DNA of 7,633 nucleotides from Minisyncoccota bacterium (GCA_016763615.1 JAESTJ010000059.1:1-7633), one strand, 5' to 3'; numbered from the stretch's first letter, positions 1 to 4,361 are shown. Program-made: numbers and translations. Notes: generated by a model not told the origin, from the sequence alone.

Positions 1-94
1 ATTCATCTTCAAAGCGTGCCGCTTTGTCGAGCAACATTTTACTAAGAGGATGTGGAGAGTTCGCTTCGTGAACGTGGTTATTTTTTTCTGTCAT
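1..94 (-). CDS. N-terminus of an unidentified protein (partial)
   Basis: An open frame begins with ATG at 94 on the minus strand and runs off the left edge of the window without a stop, giving 31 residues that begin MTEKNNHVHEANSPHP. The piece is polar and charged and has no signal peptide or membrane segment. I do not recognise the family. The start is supported by a TATAAT box at 108-103, 8 nt upstream, with no Shine-Dalgarno sequence. That is the leaderless arrangement seen at several other genes in this window. The next gene upstream on the same strand (209-565) is separated by a hairpin terminator, so this gene is probably transcribed alone. Confidence 0.6.
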   Translation of the reverse strand, partial: MTEKNNHVHEANSPHPLSKMLLDKAARFEDE

Positions 95-102
95 AGTCGT
101 GC

Positions 103-108
103 ATTATA
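103..108 (-). promoter_or_regulatory. -10 box (TATAAT) of the gene at 1-94
   Basis: On the minus strand a perfect TATAAT, preceded by TG (TGTATAAT), lies 8 nt before the ATG at 94. No clear -35 is visible 16-18 nt upstream. The predicted transcription start falls at or next to the ATG, so the mRNA would be leaderless or nearly so. Confidence 0.6.
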
Positions 109-150
109 CATGTAAATTTAAAATCTGCAGAAGAATTCCTAAAATACAAT

Positions 151-182
151 AATGGCCGCCTTTCTTTAGAAAGACGACCATT
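151..182 (-). terminator. Hairpin terminator after the gene at 209-565
   Basis: Read on the minus strand, AATGGTCGTCTTTC pairs with GAAAGGCGGCCATT around a 4-nt loop. The 14-bp stem is complete if two G-U pairs are allowed. On the plus strand the same positions are C-A mismatches, so the RNA structure belongs to minus-strand transcription. It is followed by the T-rich ATTGTATTTT and lies 27 nt past the stop codon at 209. Confidence 0.65.
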
Positions 183-208
183 TTTTAGTGAGGTGTGCGG
201 TTGTTGCC

Positions 209-565
209 TTAGCCTTTGTAGAGCTTTTCGGCACACGCTTCGGCGACACTTCTGGATGCTCGTGCATCTTTTGAAGGTTTTGCCCACGGGCCTTTTTCCA
301 CAAATGCCGTTCGGTTCCAACCTGAACTTTTACCTTTTAAGGTGGCAAGATTTGTGGCGTAACTTTCGTCAGCTTCGAAGCTTTTTATGCAAAAGGGTGT
401 TACCGATTGTGTCACCGCGGTTTTTGCTGTTTTTTCTGCAAGACTCTTGGCACCGCCAGCGGTATACCAATCACCCCACATGAAACCGAGTACGGCAGCT
501 CCAACGCCACCAAGCAGGGCAGCAAAAATAACATTTCCAGTCGAAAAAGATTTTTTCTCAGTCAT
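209..565 (-). CDS. Small single-helix membrane protein, unknown function
   Basis: The product has 118 residues from ATG at 565 (MTEKKSFSTG). A hydrophobic, glycine- and alanine-rich segment at about residues 12-30 is a likely membrane anchor. A soluble tail of about 85 residues follows, with two cysteines (C59 in TPFCIKSF and C111 in AEACAEKL), tryptophans, and an AEKTAKTAV stretch. The start at 565 is preferred over the upstream ATG at 637 because GAGGAG sits 7 nt before it. The extra 24 residues of the longer form (MALFCGTLIL) have no such support. The arrangement of helix, then an Ala-rich stretch, then a Cys-containing tail reminds me of short uncharacterised proteins of Alphaproteobacteria. 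That is from memory and unverified, and it would suggest transfer. A hairpin terminator lies downstream at 151-182. Confidence 0.8.
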   Translation of the reverse strand: MTEKKSFSTGNVIFAALLGGVGAAVLGFMWGDWYTAGGAKSLAEKTAKTAVTQSVTPFCIKSFEADESYATNLATLKGKSSGWNRTAFVEKGPWAKPSKDARASRSVAEACAEKLYKG

Positions 566-572
566 GAGAAAT

Positions 573-604
573 CTCCTCTGTTTGAGCGAGAGCAGTATCT
601 CGCT
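573..604 (-). promoter_or_regulatory. Structured leader and Shine-Dalgarno of the gene at 209-565
   Basis: On the minus strand AGCGAGA (604-598) and TCTCGCT (591-585) form a 7-bp hairpin in the leader, followed by GAGGAG (578-573) 7 nt before the ATG. This is one of only two genes in the window with a convincing ribosome binding site. The strong site decides the start codon. Whether the hairpin regulates anything is unknown. Confidence 0.5.
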
Positions 605-643
605 TTCTAAAATGAGTGTGCCACAAAAAAGAGCCATGCGCCA

Positions 644-674
644 TTGAAATGATGTTTTTTGTGCGTGGTATAGT
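644..674 (+). promoter_or_regulatory. Promoter of the DUF924 gene
   Basis: TTGAAA (644-649) is followed 19 nt later by an extended -10, TGGTATAGT (666-674). The ATG at 682 lies 7 nt after the -10 box, so transcription should start at or within a base or two of the ATG. No Shine-Dalgarno is present. Confidence 0.6.
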
Positions 675-681
675 GTTCTGA

Positions 682-1236
682 ATGAGTAGCCGGAATACAG
701 AGAAAATACAAGAAATACTGATGTTTTGGTTTGAAGAGGTGACCTCCAAGCAGAAATTTACGAAAGATCTCGAATTTGATGCGCTAGTAAGCGAAAAGTT
801 TAAAGATTCCTATTGGGAAATAGTGCGGGATGAAACAAAAGGGTGGAGAGAAACTCCTGAAGGACGTTTAGCTGAGATTATTGTGCTTGATCAGTTCGCG
901 CGGAATATGTTTCGTGACGACAAGCAAAGTTTCGCGGGTGATGAACTGGCACTTGAGCTTGCACAAGAAGCACTCGAAGCAGGGGACGATAAAAAAGTGT
1001 CGCAGGAACGGCGAATGTTTTTCTATAAGCCGTACATGCACAGCGAGTCGAAAGAAGTTCATACAGAAGCGCTAAAGATTTTCACTGAACATGGCGATGA
1101 AGGAAATTTGAAATACGAAATTAAGCATAAAAGTATTATCGACCAATTCGGTCGATACCCACATCGCAATGAATTGCTAGGTCGGGAGTCTACATCAGAG
1201 GAACTGGAGTTTCTAAAAACAAATACAGGTTTTTAA
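682..1236 (+). CDS. DUF924 family protein
   Basis: The product has 184 residues and the hallmarks of the DUF924 (PF06041) family, a mainly helical, TPR-like protein of unknown biochemical role found in bacteria and some eukaryotes. Visible motifs are LDQFARNMFR (69-78), FYKPYMHSES (114-123) and an extended C-terminal block, HKSIIDQFGRYPHRN (149-163), followed by LGRESTSEELEFL. The length is close to the usual 180-200 residues and the protein appears complete. The start at 682 has no ribosome binding site but sits 7 nt after a good -10 box, consistent with a leaderless message. The gene stands alone. A long inverted repeat begins 2 nt after its stop codon and may terminate transcription. No enzymatic function is established for the family, so none is assigned. 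Confidence 0.9.
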   Translation: MSSRNTEKIQEILMFWFEEVTSKQKFTKDLEFDALVSEKFKDSYWEIVRDETKGWRETPEGRLAEIIVLDQFARNMFRDDKQSFAGDELALELAQEALEAGDDKKVSQERRMFFYKPYMHSESKEVHTEALKIFTEHGDEGNLKYEIKHKSIIDQFGRYPHRNELLGRESTSEELEFLKTNTGF

Positions 1237-1237
1237 T

Positions 1238-1301
1238 ATAAAAAGTAATAGGTATTTTAATACCTATTAAAATACCTATTAAAATACCTATTACTTTTTA
1301 T
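1238..1301. repeat. Long AT-rich inverted repeat with 12-nt tandem units
   Basis: Positions 1238-1262 pair perfectly with 1277-1301 (25 bp) around a 14-nt loop. The right half is also a tandem repeat of TACCTATTAAAA (1261-1272, 1273-1284, then 9 nt of a third copy), so a shorter hairpin (1247-1256 with 1259-1268) competes with the long one. It starts 2 nt after the DUF924 stop codon and ends beside the -10 region of the AbrB-like gene. It could be a terminator, since the stem ends in TTTTT, or an operator covering the -35 region of the next gene, or both. Confidence 0.85.
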
Positions 1302-1318
1302 CTGTGTGATATAGTGAA

Positions 1319-1498
1319 TTGCATACGACAAGACGCACTCTTAAAGACAGAAACATTAGAAAGTTAAGTAAAAGTGGTGCAAGTTATTCGCTTACCTTAC
1401 CGCTTGAATTCATCCGTGAACTAAAATGGCGTAACAAGCAAAAGGTAGTTGTCGAAAAGAAAGGGAAGACGTTGATAATTAAAGATTGGGAAGGGTAA
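1319..1498 (+). CDS. Small AbrB/MazE-type DNA-binding protein (TTG start)
   Basis: The product has 59 residues. A swapped-hairpin AbrB fold is suggested by RKLSKSGASYSLTLP (about 18-32), then EFIRELKWRNKQKVVV and KKGKTLIIKDW near the C-terminus. Proteins of this type bind DNA as dimers and act as repressors or antitoxins. No toxin gene follows, so an antitoxin role is not supported. There is no ATG in frame. TTG at 1319 is the only plausible start, because an in-frame TGA lies at 1307-1309. A TATAGT box at 1310-1315 lies only 3 nt before the TTG, which is too close for a standard leaderless start, so the exact start is uncertain. The long inverted repeat at 1238-1301 lies where a self-binding operator would be expected. 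Confidence 0.72.
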   Translation: MHTTRRTLKDRNIRKLSKSGASYSLTLPLEFIRELKWRNKQKVVVEKKGKTLIIKDWEG

Positions 1499-1526
1499 TT
1501 TAAAGTCTCCACACGACCTGTGGAAA

Positions 1527-1556
1527 ACTAGAATGGACTAGAACATATTTTCTAGT
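1527..1556 (+). promoter_or_regulatory. Probable operator of the LexA-like repressor
   Basis: ACTAGAA (1537-1543) and its exact inverse TTCTAGT (1550-1556) are separated by 6 nt, forming a 20-bp symmetric site. A further direct copy of ACTAGAA lies at 1527-1533. The site sits 49-78 bp before the start of a LexA-like repressor, next to AT-rich promoter sequence (TATTATATATG, and TATAGT at 1580-1585). Autorepression through this site is the natural reading. The motif is neither the E. coli LexA box (CTGT-N8-ACAG) nor the Gram-positive GAAC-N4-GTTC box. Its sequence is seen directly; its role is inferred from position and symmetry. Confidence 0.55.
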
Positions 1557-1604
1557 ATTATATATGTAATTAGAAAGTTTATAGTAATTGCACAATACAC
1601 AAGT

Positions 1605-2270
1605 ATGAATATCACTAAAAAACAACACGCTGTACTCGACTATGTTCGAGCACATATTGAAGAAAAGAGTTACTCGCCATCACTTGATGACATACGAAAG
1701 AATTTTAAATTTGCATCAGTTTCTACTGCGCATCACTATGTTACGAAGCTTAAAGAGGCGGGGTACATAGAATGTGAAGAAGGACGTTCTCGCGCAATTA
1801 AAATTGTTACCGAGGAACTTCAGGACGGTTCAATTCTCAGTCCAATGGTAGTGGACAGCATCGCCATCCCAATTGTGGGAGCCGCTAACTGTGGCGCTGC
1901 GAGTCTTTTAGCAGAAGGAGAGGTAGAAGGGTATGTAAAAGTAACACGGTCACTCTTGCGCAGGCGTGATAATGTTTTTGCCGTACAAGCCGAAGGGGAT
2001 TCTATGAACCTTGCGAGTATCGATGGAAAAAATATTGAAGAAGGCGACTATGTATTAATAGATTTCCAGAATATTGATCCAAAAGATGGTGACTATGTAC
2101 TTTCGGTTATCGATGGGTGTGCAAACCTAAAAAAGTTTTACAATGACCCAAAGACTGGGACAATTGCACTTATACCTGAGTCAGACAACAAGGAGCATAA
2201 GCCAATTTTCATTTCGAGCGAAGATGACTTTATGATTAACGGTAAGATTATTGCGGTTATAAAGAAGTAA
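1605..2270 (+). CDS. LexA-like self-cleaving repressor (S24 peptidase family)
   Basis: The product has 221 residues in two domains. Residues 1-68 form a LexA-type winged helix (KKQHAVLDYVRAHIEEKSYSPSLDDI, then a recognition region around ASVSTAHHYVTKLKEAGYI). Residues 85-221 form an S24 autoproteolytic domain. The catalytic serine is S133 in EGDSM and the catalytic lysine is K176 in ANLKKFY. The cleavage region aligns with the LexA loop at IPIVGAANCGAASLL. The scissile bond would be C96-G97 rather than the usual Ala-Gly, as in UmuD. The winged helix argues for a repressor and not a UmuD-type polymerase subunit. In this family, damage-induced RecA filaments trigger self-cleavage and derepression. 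An ACTAGAA operator lies upstream. No DNA repair genes are nearby, so it may be a host LexA or a prophage- or element-borne repressor. The start at 1605 gives the expected N-terminus, but no ribosome binding site is visible. Confidence 0.9.
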   Translation: MNITKKQHAVLDYVRAHIEEKSYSPSLDDIRKNFKFASVSTAHHYVTKLKEAGYIECEEGRSRAIKIVTEELQDGSILSPMVVDSIAIPIVGAANCGAASLLAEGEVEGYVKVTRSLLRRRDNVFAVQAEGDSMNLASIDGKNIEEGDYVLIDFQNIDPKDGDYVLSVIDGCANLKKFYNDPKTGTIALIPESDNKEHKPIFISSEDDFMINGKIIAVIKK

Positions 2271-2295
2271 GAGGGGGTAGTTTTACTTAAATTGT

Positions 2296-2326
2296 GGAGG
2301 TGGGTACTTTTACCGCTAGTCACTAG
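2296..2326 (+). repeat. Cassette-boundary repeat, copy 1 (attachment-site-like)
   Basis: The core GGAGGTGGG is followed by an arm reading TACTTTTACCGC then TAGTCACTAG. It is the most divergent of three copies (others at 2862 and 3700). Its core matches the 3' end of the tmRNA gene (3915-3924) over 9 bases. The stop codon of the gene at 2316-2831 lies inside the arm. GTGG (2300-2303) can pair with CCGC (2313-2316) using one G-U pair. Confidence 0.65.
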
Positions 2327-2831
2327 ATATTTTCCTTTTTAGGAATTCAGTAAATTTATCAAATTCTTTACGAGCCTCTTGTGCCATTTCTTCTTGGTTA
2401 TATCCATCTACACTTTCTATACCAATATAGTTACCATCTTCGCCTGTTATAGATGCGGGACTTTCGATTCTATACCCATCAGTAACGTAAGGATTAAGTT
2501 GTAATGGAAGTTTGGTAGAATGTTCCCCATTAAATTCTGCAAGCAACTGTTGTACGGATTCTCTAGCTGAGTCATTTCCTTTAGGGTCATCTTCTAGAAC
2601 TCCTTGTAATGTAGGAAAGCCACCACTACGGTCGTGGTCCTCTGGGCGACCAGAACATGAAGAAGTTGTAGGTATACCGAGTAAATTTAATGCTGCGATT
2701 GATTCTTTAATACCTTCGTCGATAGGTATGTCATCTCCCTCGTTACTTCCGTAAGCATCCAATTCGGCCATTTTATTTTTCCACGTAATTTCTTTTTCAC
2801 TGAGATGTGGCGTGTTTTCAAACTTTTCCAT
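2316..2831 (-). CDS. Hypothetical protein with a TTSSCSGRPEDHD motif
   Basis: The product has 171 residues from ATG at 2831 (MEKFENTPHLSEKE), is acidic and soluble, and has no signal peptide. The clearest block is IDEGIKESIAALNLLGIPTTSSCSGRPEDHDR. It resembles uncharacterised proteins I associate with Parcubacteria, in which a similar position reads SCEGH; this is from memory and unverified. A charged helical tail (EEMAQEARKEFDKFTEFLKRK) ends the protein. The start at 2831 is preferred to the in-frame ATG at 2852 because TATAAT lies 6 nt before it, inside what would otherwise be coding sequence. The gene fills almost the whole unit between two boundary repeats, and its stop lies inside the left repeat. 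This one-gene unit suggests a mobile cassette. Function is unknown. Confidence 0.75.
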   Translation of the reverse strand: MEKFENTPHLSEKEITWKNKMAELDAYGSNEGDDIPIDEGIKESIAALNLLGIPTTSSCSGRPEDHDRSGGFPTLQGVLEDDPKGNDSARESVQQLLAEFNGEHSTKLPLQLNPYVTDGYRIESPASITGEDGNYIGIESVDGYNQEEMAQEARKEFDKFTEFLKRKISSD

Positions 2832-2837
2832 TACTCT

Positions 2838-2843
2838 ATTATA
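2838..2843 (-). promoter_or_regulatory. -10 box (TATAAT) of the hypothetical gene
   Basis: A perfect TATAAT on the minus strand lies 6 nt before the ATG at 2831, so the message would begin at the start codon. It lies within the first codons of the longer reading from 2852, which argues for the shorter protein. The promoter lies between the gene and the repeat at 2862, so the unit carries its own promoter. Confidence 0.6.
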
Positions 2844-2861
2844 TACCTTCATCTATATTAT

Positions 2862-2892
2862 GGAGGTGGGGCTTTTCACCACGAGTTGCTAA
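2862..2892 (+). repeat. Cassette-boundary repeat, copy 2 (attachment-site-like)
   Basis: The core GGAGGTGGGG is identical to the 10 bases at the tmRNA 3' end. The arm is CTTTTCACCAC then GAGTTGCTAA. The arm differs from copy 3 at only a few positions, although the sequences on both sides of the two copies are unrelated. GTGG (2866-2869) pairs with CCAC (2879-2882). Confidence 0.75.
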
Positions 2893-2947
2893 TAAGGTAG
2901 ATAACGTATGGTGGTAATGGAATATCAAATGTTTACTAATTTATGTC

Positions 2948-3652
2948 ATGGTTACAAAACTTCGGGCATGGATTGAAGATTATATTCATGCTGCTAATTT
3001 CTACAGTAAATCATTCATTTACAGAGAACCACCAGAACACTATTTAGGTCATATTAGTGACACTAAAGTTCCAATCATATTGGTTCCTGGATTAAATACT
3101 AAATGGCAGTTTTTGAAACTTATTGCAGATAGAATATCAATACTTGGACATCCTATATATGTTGTTAGTTCACTAGGTTACAATAGAAAGGAAATTCAGG
3201 AATCTGCAAAACTAGTTCGCGCATTGATAGATGAAAAAAATTTAAAGAATGTCATAATTCTTTCTCATAGTAAGGGAGGGTTGATAGGTAAGGAGGTGTT
3301 AATCCGACTAAATGAAGACAAAAAGATATTAAAAGTAATCGCTATAGCTACACCATTTCTAGGTTCGGGTATTACCAAATTTAGTCTAGACAAGTCAGTC
3401 AAGGAGTTAGCACCTAAGAGCGAAATTATTCAAGAACACAATAAAAATTTTGACGTGAACAAGGATATTATATCAATCTATGGAATGTATGATAACCATG
3501 TTTGGCCTACTGAACATTCTATACTTGAAGGCGCTGAAAACATTCAGGTTGATATAGACGGTCATCACAAGATTCTGGCAAAACCAAAAGCAAGAGAATT
3601 GATTGTTAAAAAAATTGAGGAAATAACACAAAATATTGAACACAAAAATTAA
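2948..3652 (+). CDS. Alpha/beta hydrolase (lipase/esterase-like)
   Basis: The product has 234 residues. VPIILVPGLNTK (41-52) is the first core strand and oxyanion-hole region. ILSHSKGGLIG (104-114) is the nucleophile elbow, with S108 in a G-x-S-x-G-like SHSKG; the first glycine is replaced by S106. D182 in IYGMYDNHVWP is the likely acid and H206 or H207 in DGHHKIL the likely base, so the full catalytic triad appears present. The fold resembles the triacylglycerol lipase/PGAP1-like group, which cleaves ester bonds; the substrate cannot be told. There is no signal peptide, so it is probably cytoplasmic. The start at 2948 has no ribosome binding site. The gene is the only one in the unit between boundary repeats 2 and 3. 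A hairpin terminator follows at 3665-3692. Its lysine/asparagine/isoleucine-rich composition is more AT-biased than smpB or MYG1, consistent with separate acquisition. Confidence 0.85.
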   Translation: MVTKLRAWIEDYIHAANFYSKSFIYREPPEHYLGHISDTKVPIILVPGLNTKWQFLKLIADRISILGHPIYVVSSLGYNRKEIQESAKLVRALIDEKNLKNVIILSHSKGGLIGKEVLIRLNEDKKILKVIAIATPFLGSGITKFSLDKSVKELAPKSEIIQEHNKNFDVNKDIISIYGMYDNHVWPTEHSILEGAENIQVDIDGHHKILAKPKARELIVKKIEEITQNIEHKN

Positions 3653-3664
3653 TTTAGATTTACA

Positions 3665-3692
3665 AAAACACCCCTCAGCAGAGCGGTGTTTT
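3665..3692 (+). terminator. Terminator of the hydrolase gene
   Basis: AAAACACC (3665-3672) pairs with GGTGTTTT (3685-3692), with an inner CTC/GAG pair set around an AGCA loop. The stem itself ends in TTTT. It lies 12 nt after the stop codon and just before boundary repeat 3, so the terminator travels with the unit. Confidence 0.75.
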
Positions 3693-3699
3693 AACGTGC

Positions 3700-3731
3700 G
3701 GAGGTGGGGATTTTTAACCACAAGTTGCTAA
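3700..3731 (+). repeat. Cassette-boundary repeat, copy 3 (attachment-site-like)
   Basis: The core GGAGGTGGGG is followed by the arm ATTTTTAACCAC then AAGTTGCTAA. It has the same design as copy 2, with one extra base in the T-run. GTGG (3704-3707) pairs with CCAC (3718-3721). A TATAAT follows at 3733-3738 and points into the non-coding unit on the right. Confidence 0.75.
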
Positions 3732-3863
3732 GTATAATTTTTGTCCTACGGACTCAATTCTACTAAGCACTCCTGGTCTGGGCTCGGCTTCGCTCGCTCC
3801 ACTCGCGATATGCCTCCGCCTGTTTCATAACTCATGAACAGTGCATTAGCACTGTTCTCCACA
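3732..3863. other. Non-coding unit between repeat 3 and the tmRNA gene
   Basis: I see no credible gene in this stretch. It begins with TATAAT and contains several small inverted repeats: GTCC-TAC-GGAC near 3750, TTCAT/ATGAA at 3824-3838, and a perfect 9-bp hairpin GAACAGTGC/GCACTGTTC (3836-3844 with 3849-3857). The GC-rich part around 3780-3820 (GGCTTCGCTCGCTCC) is unlike the AT-rich surroundings. It may be the remnant of a cassette, a structured RNA, or a non-coding leader of the array. Confidence 0.45.
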
Positions 3864-3873
3864 TCCACACATG

Positions 3874-3900
3874 AAAAAAGGCCTCGCGTAAGCGAAGGCC
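3874..3900 (-). terminator. Rho-independent terminator of ssrA
   Basis: On the minus strand GGCC-T-TCGC pairs with GCGA-GGCC around a TTAC loop and is followed by TTTTTT. This is a textbook intrinsic terminator. It begins 14 nt past the encoded end of the tmRNA. The hairpin is nested in a wider inverted repeat, TCCACAC (3864-3870) with GTGTGGA (3911-3917). Confidence 0.88.
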
Positions 3901-3913
3901 GTTTTCATATGTG

Positions 3914-4298
3914 TGGAGGTGGGGGTTATGAAACCCCGTCCATGAAAGTCTGCAAGAATGCGTCTACAAAGTGTAGTTTATTCTAAGTTTAAATATGGTG
4001 TGTTAAGAGTAAACAAAATCACACTATATCGATACCCTTAGTTTTGGAAAAGTGGCGGGTCAAGTCACTATTCCTATCCCGAAGGTTTGACATCGCATTA
4101 CCATATCGGAAGTCAGGTAGTTTGATGGTCGCTTAGGCGGTTACGCGTAAGCGAAGCCGAAGTCCTTCGCCTGTAAAGGTGAGAGAACTCCGCGCGTAAT
4201 TTTATTTACACTTATTGTTTTGAGAAAGTGATAAGGCAGACTTCTCACTGCCACTTTGCACATAAACACAGGGCTCACTGTCGAATCTAGTCACCCCC
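3914..4298 (-). ncRNA. ssrA: tmRNA (transfer-messenger RNA)
   Basis: The RNA is about 385 nt and rescues stalled ribosomes together with SmpB. The 5' end reads GGGGGTGACTAGATTCGACAG, close to the tmRNA consensus; the last base given here completes the ATTCGACAG signature. The 3' acceptor strand CACCTCC pairs with 5' GGGGGTG (one G-U pair), followed by discriminator A. The sequence GGACGGGG before the acceptor matches the usual tmRNA 3' region. A tag reading frame with its own stop lies in the middle (4141-4209). CCA is not encoded and must be added after transcription. The T-arm is irregular: GGGG/CCCC with an 8-nt TTTCATAA loop instead of 5 bp and TTCRANY. smpB lies upstream on the same strand and an intrinsic terminator follows. 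I did not assign all the pseudoknots. Confidence 0.92.
4141..4209 (-). other. tmRNA proteolysis-tag reading frame
   Basis: Within the tmRNA, a frame of 22 codons plus TAA begins at GTA (4209), encoding VNKITRGVLS at the start and KDFGFAYA at the end. The context before the first codon (AATAAGT-GTA-AAT) lines up with AATAGTC-GCA-AAC of E. coli, which fixes the resume codon. The hydrophobic AYA end is the type of C-terminus that bacterial proteases recognise. The charged alanine would add one more residue in front. The tag is about twice the length of the E. coli tag. Confidence 0.8.
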
Positions 4299-4331
4299 CG
4301 CCTTCAATCTACGAATAGATTAAAGGCGGGG
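4296..4331 (-). promoter_or_regulatory. Leader hairpin at the 5' end of pre-tmRNA
   Basis: On the minus strand CCCCGCCTTTAATCTA pairs with TAGATTGAAGGCGGGG around a TTCG tetraloop. The 16-bp stem has one G-U pair, which would be C-A on the other strand, so the structure belongs to the tmRNA strand. The last bases of the stem (GGG at 4298-4296) are the first bases of mature tmRNA. The leader therefore competes with the acceptor stem until processing, presumably by RNase P. A role is inferred only. Confidence 0.7.
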
Positions 4332-4337
4332 AAGGGC

Positions 4338-4343
4338 TGTATA
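4338..4343 (-). promoter_or_regulatory. ssrA: Probable -10 box of ssrA (TATACA)
   Basis: TATACA on the minus strand lies so that transcription would begin near 4331, at the first bases of the leader hairpin. No good -35 is visible 16-18 nt upstream, where the sequence reads CTCCTC. Transcription from smpB could also contribute. Confidence 0.45.
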
Positions 4344-4361
4344 AGTGCTTAAAGGTAGTGA

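Noticed and set aside
566..637. Longer N-terminus (from ATG 637) for the 118-residue membrane protein
   Set aside because: The extra residues have no ribosome binding site and would run through a leader hairpin, while ATG 565 has GAGGAG at the ideal distance.
1508..1524. TCCACA/TGTGGA inverted repeat after the AbrB-like gene as a terminator
   Set aside because: The stem is only 6 bp and is followed by AAAAC, not T residues.
2316..2831. Assignment to the TYW3/Taw3 wybutosine enzyme family because of TTSSCSGR
   Set aside because: Only an eight-residue string matches. The rest of the protein shows no other TYW3 features that I can see and the organism type does not fit.
2832..2852. Upstream start (ATG 2852) for the hypothetical cassette gene
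   Set aside because: The TATAAT promoter box lies inside the first codons of this longer form and 6 nt before ATG 2831, so the shorter form is favoured.
2296..3731. Classical integron attC sites
   Set aside because: The repeats lack the RYYYAAC and GTTRRRY boxes in the proper layout and match the tmRNA 3' end instead. Only the array logic is integron-like.
2296..3731. CRISPR array
   Set aside because: There are only three or four imperfect repeats, with spacings of 215-840 bp that contain whole genes.
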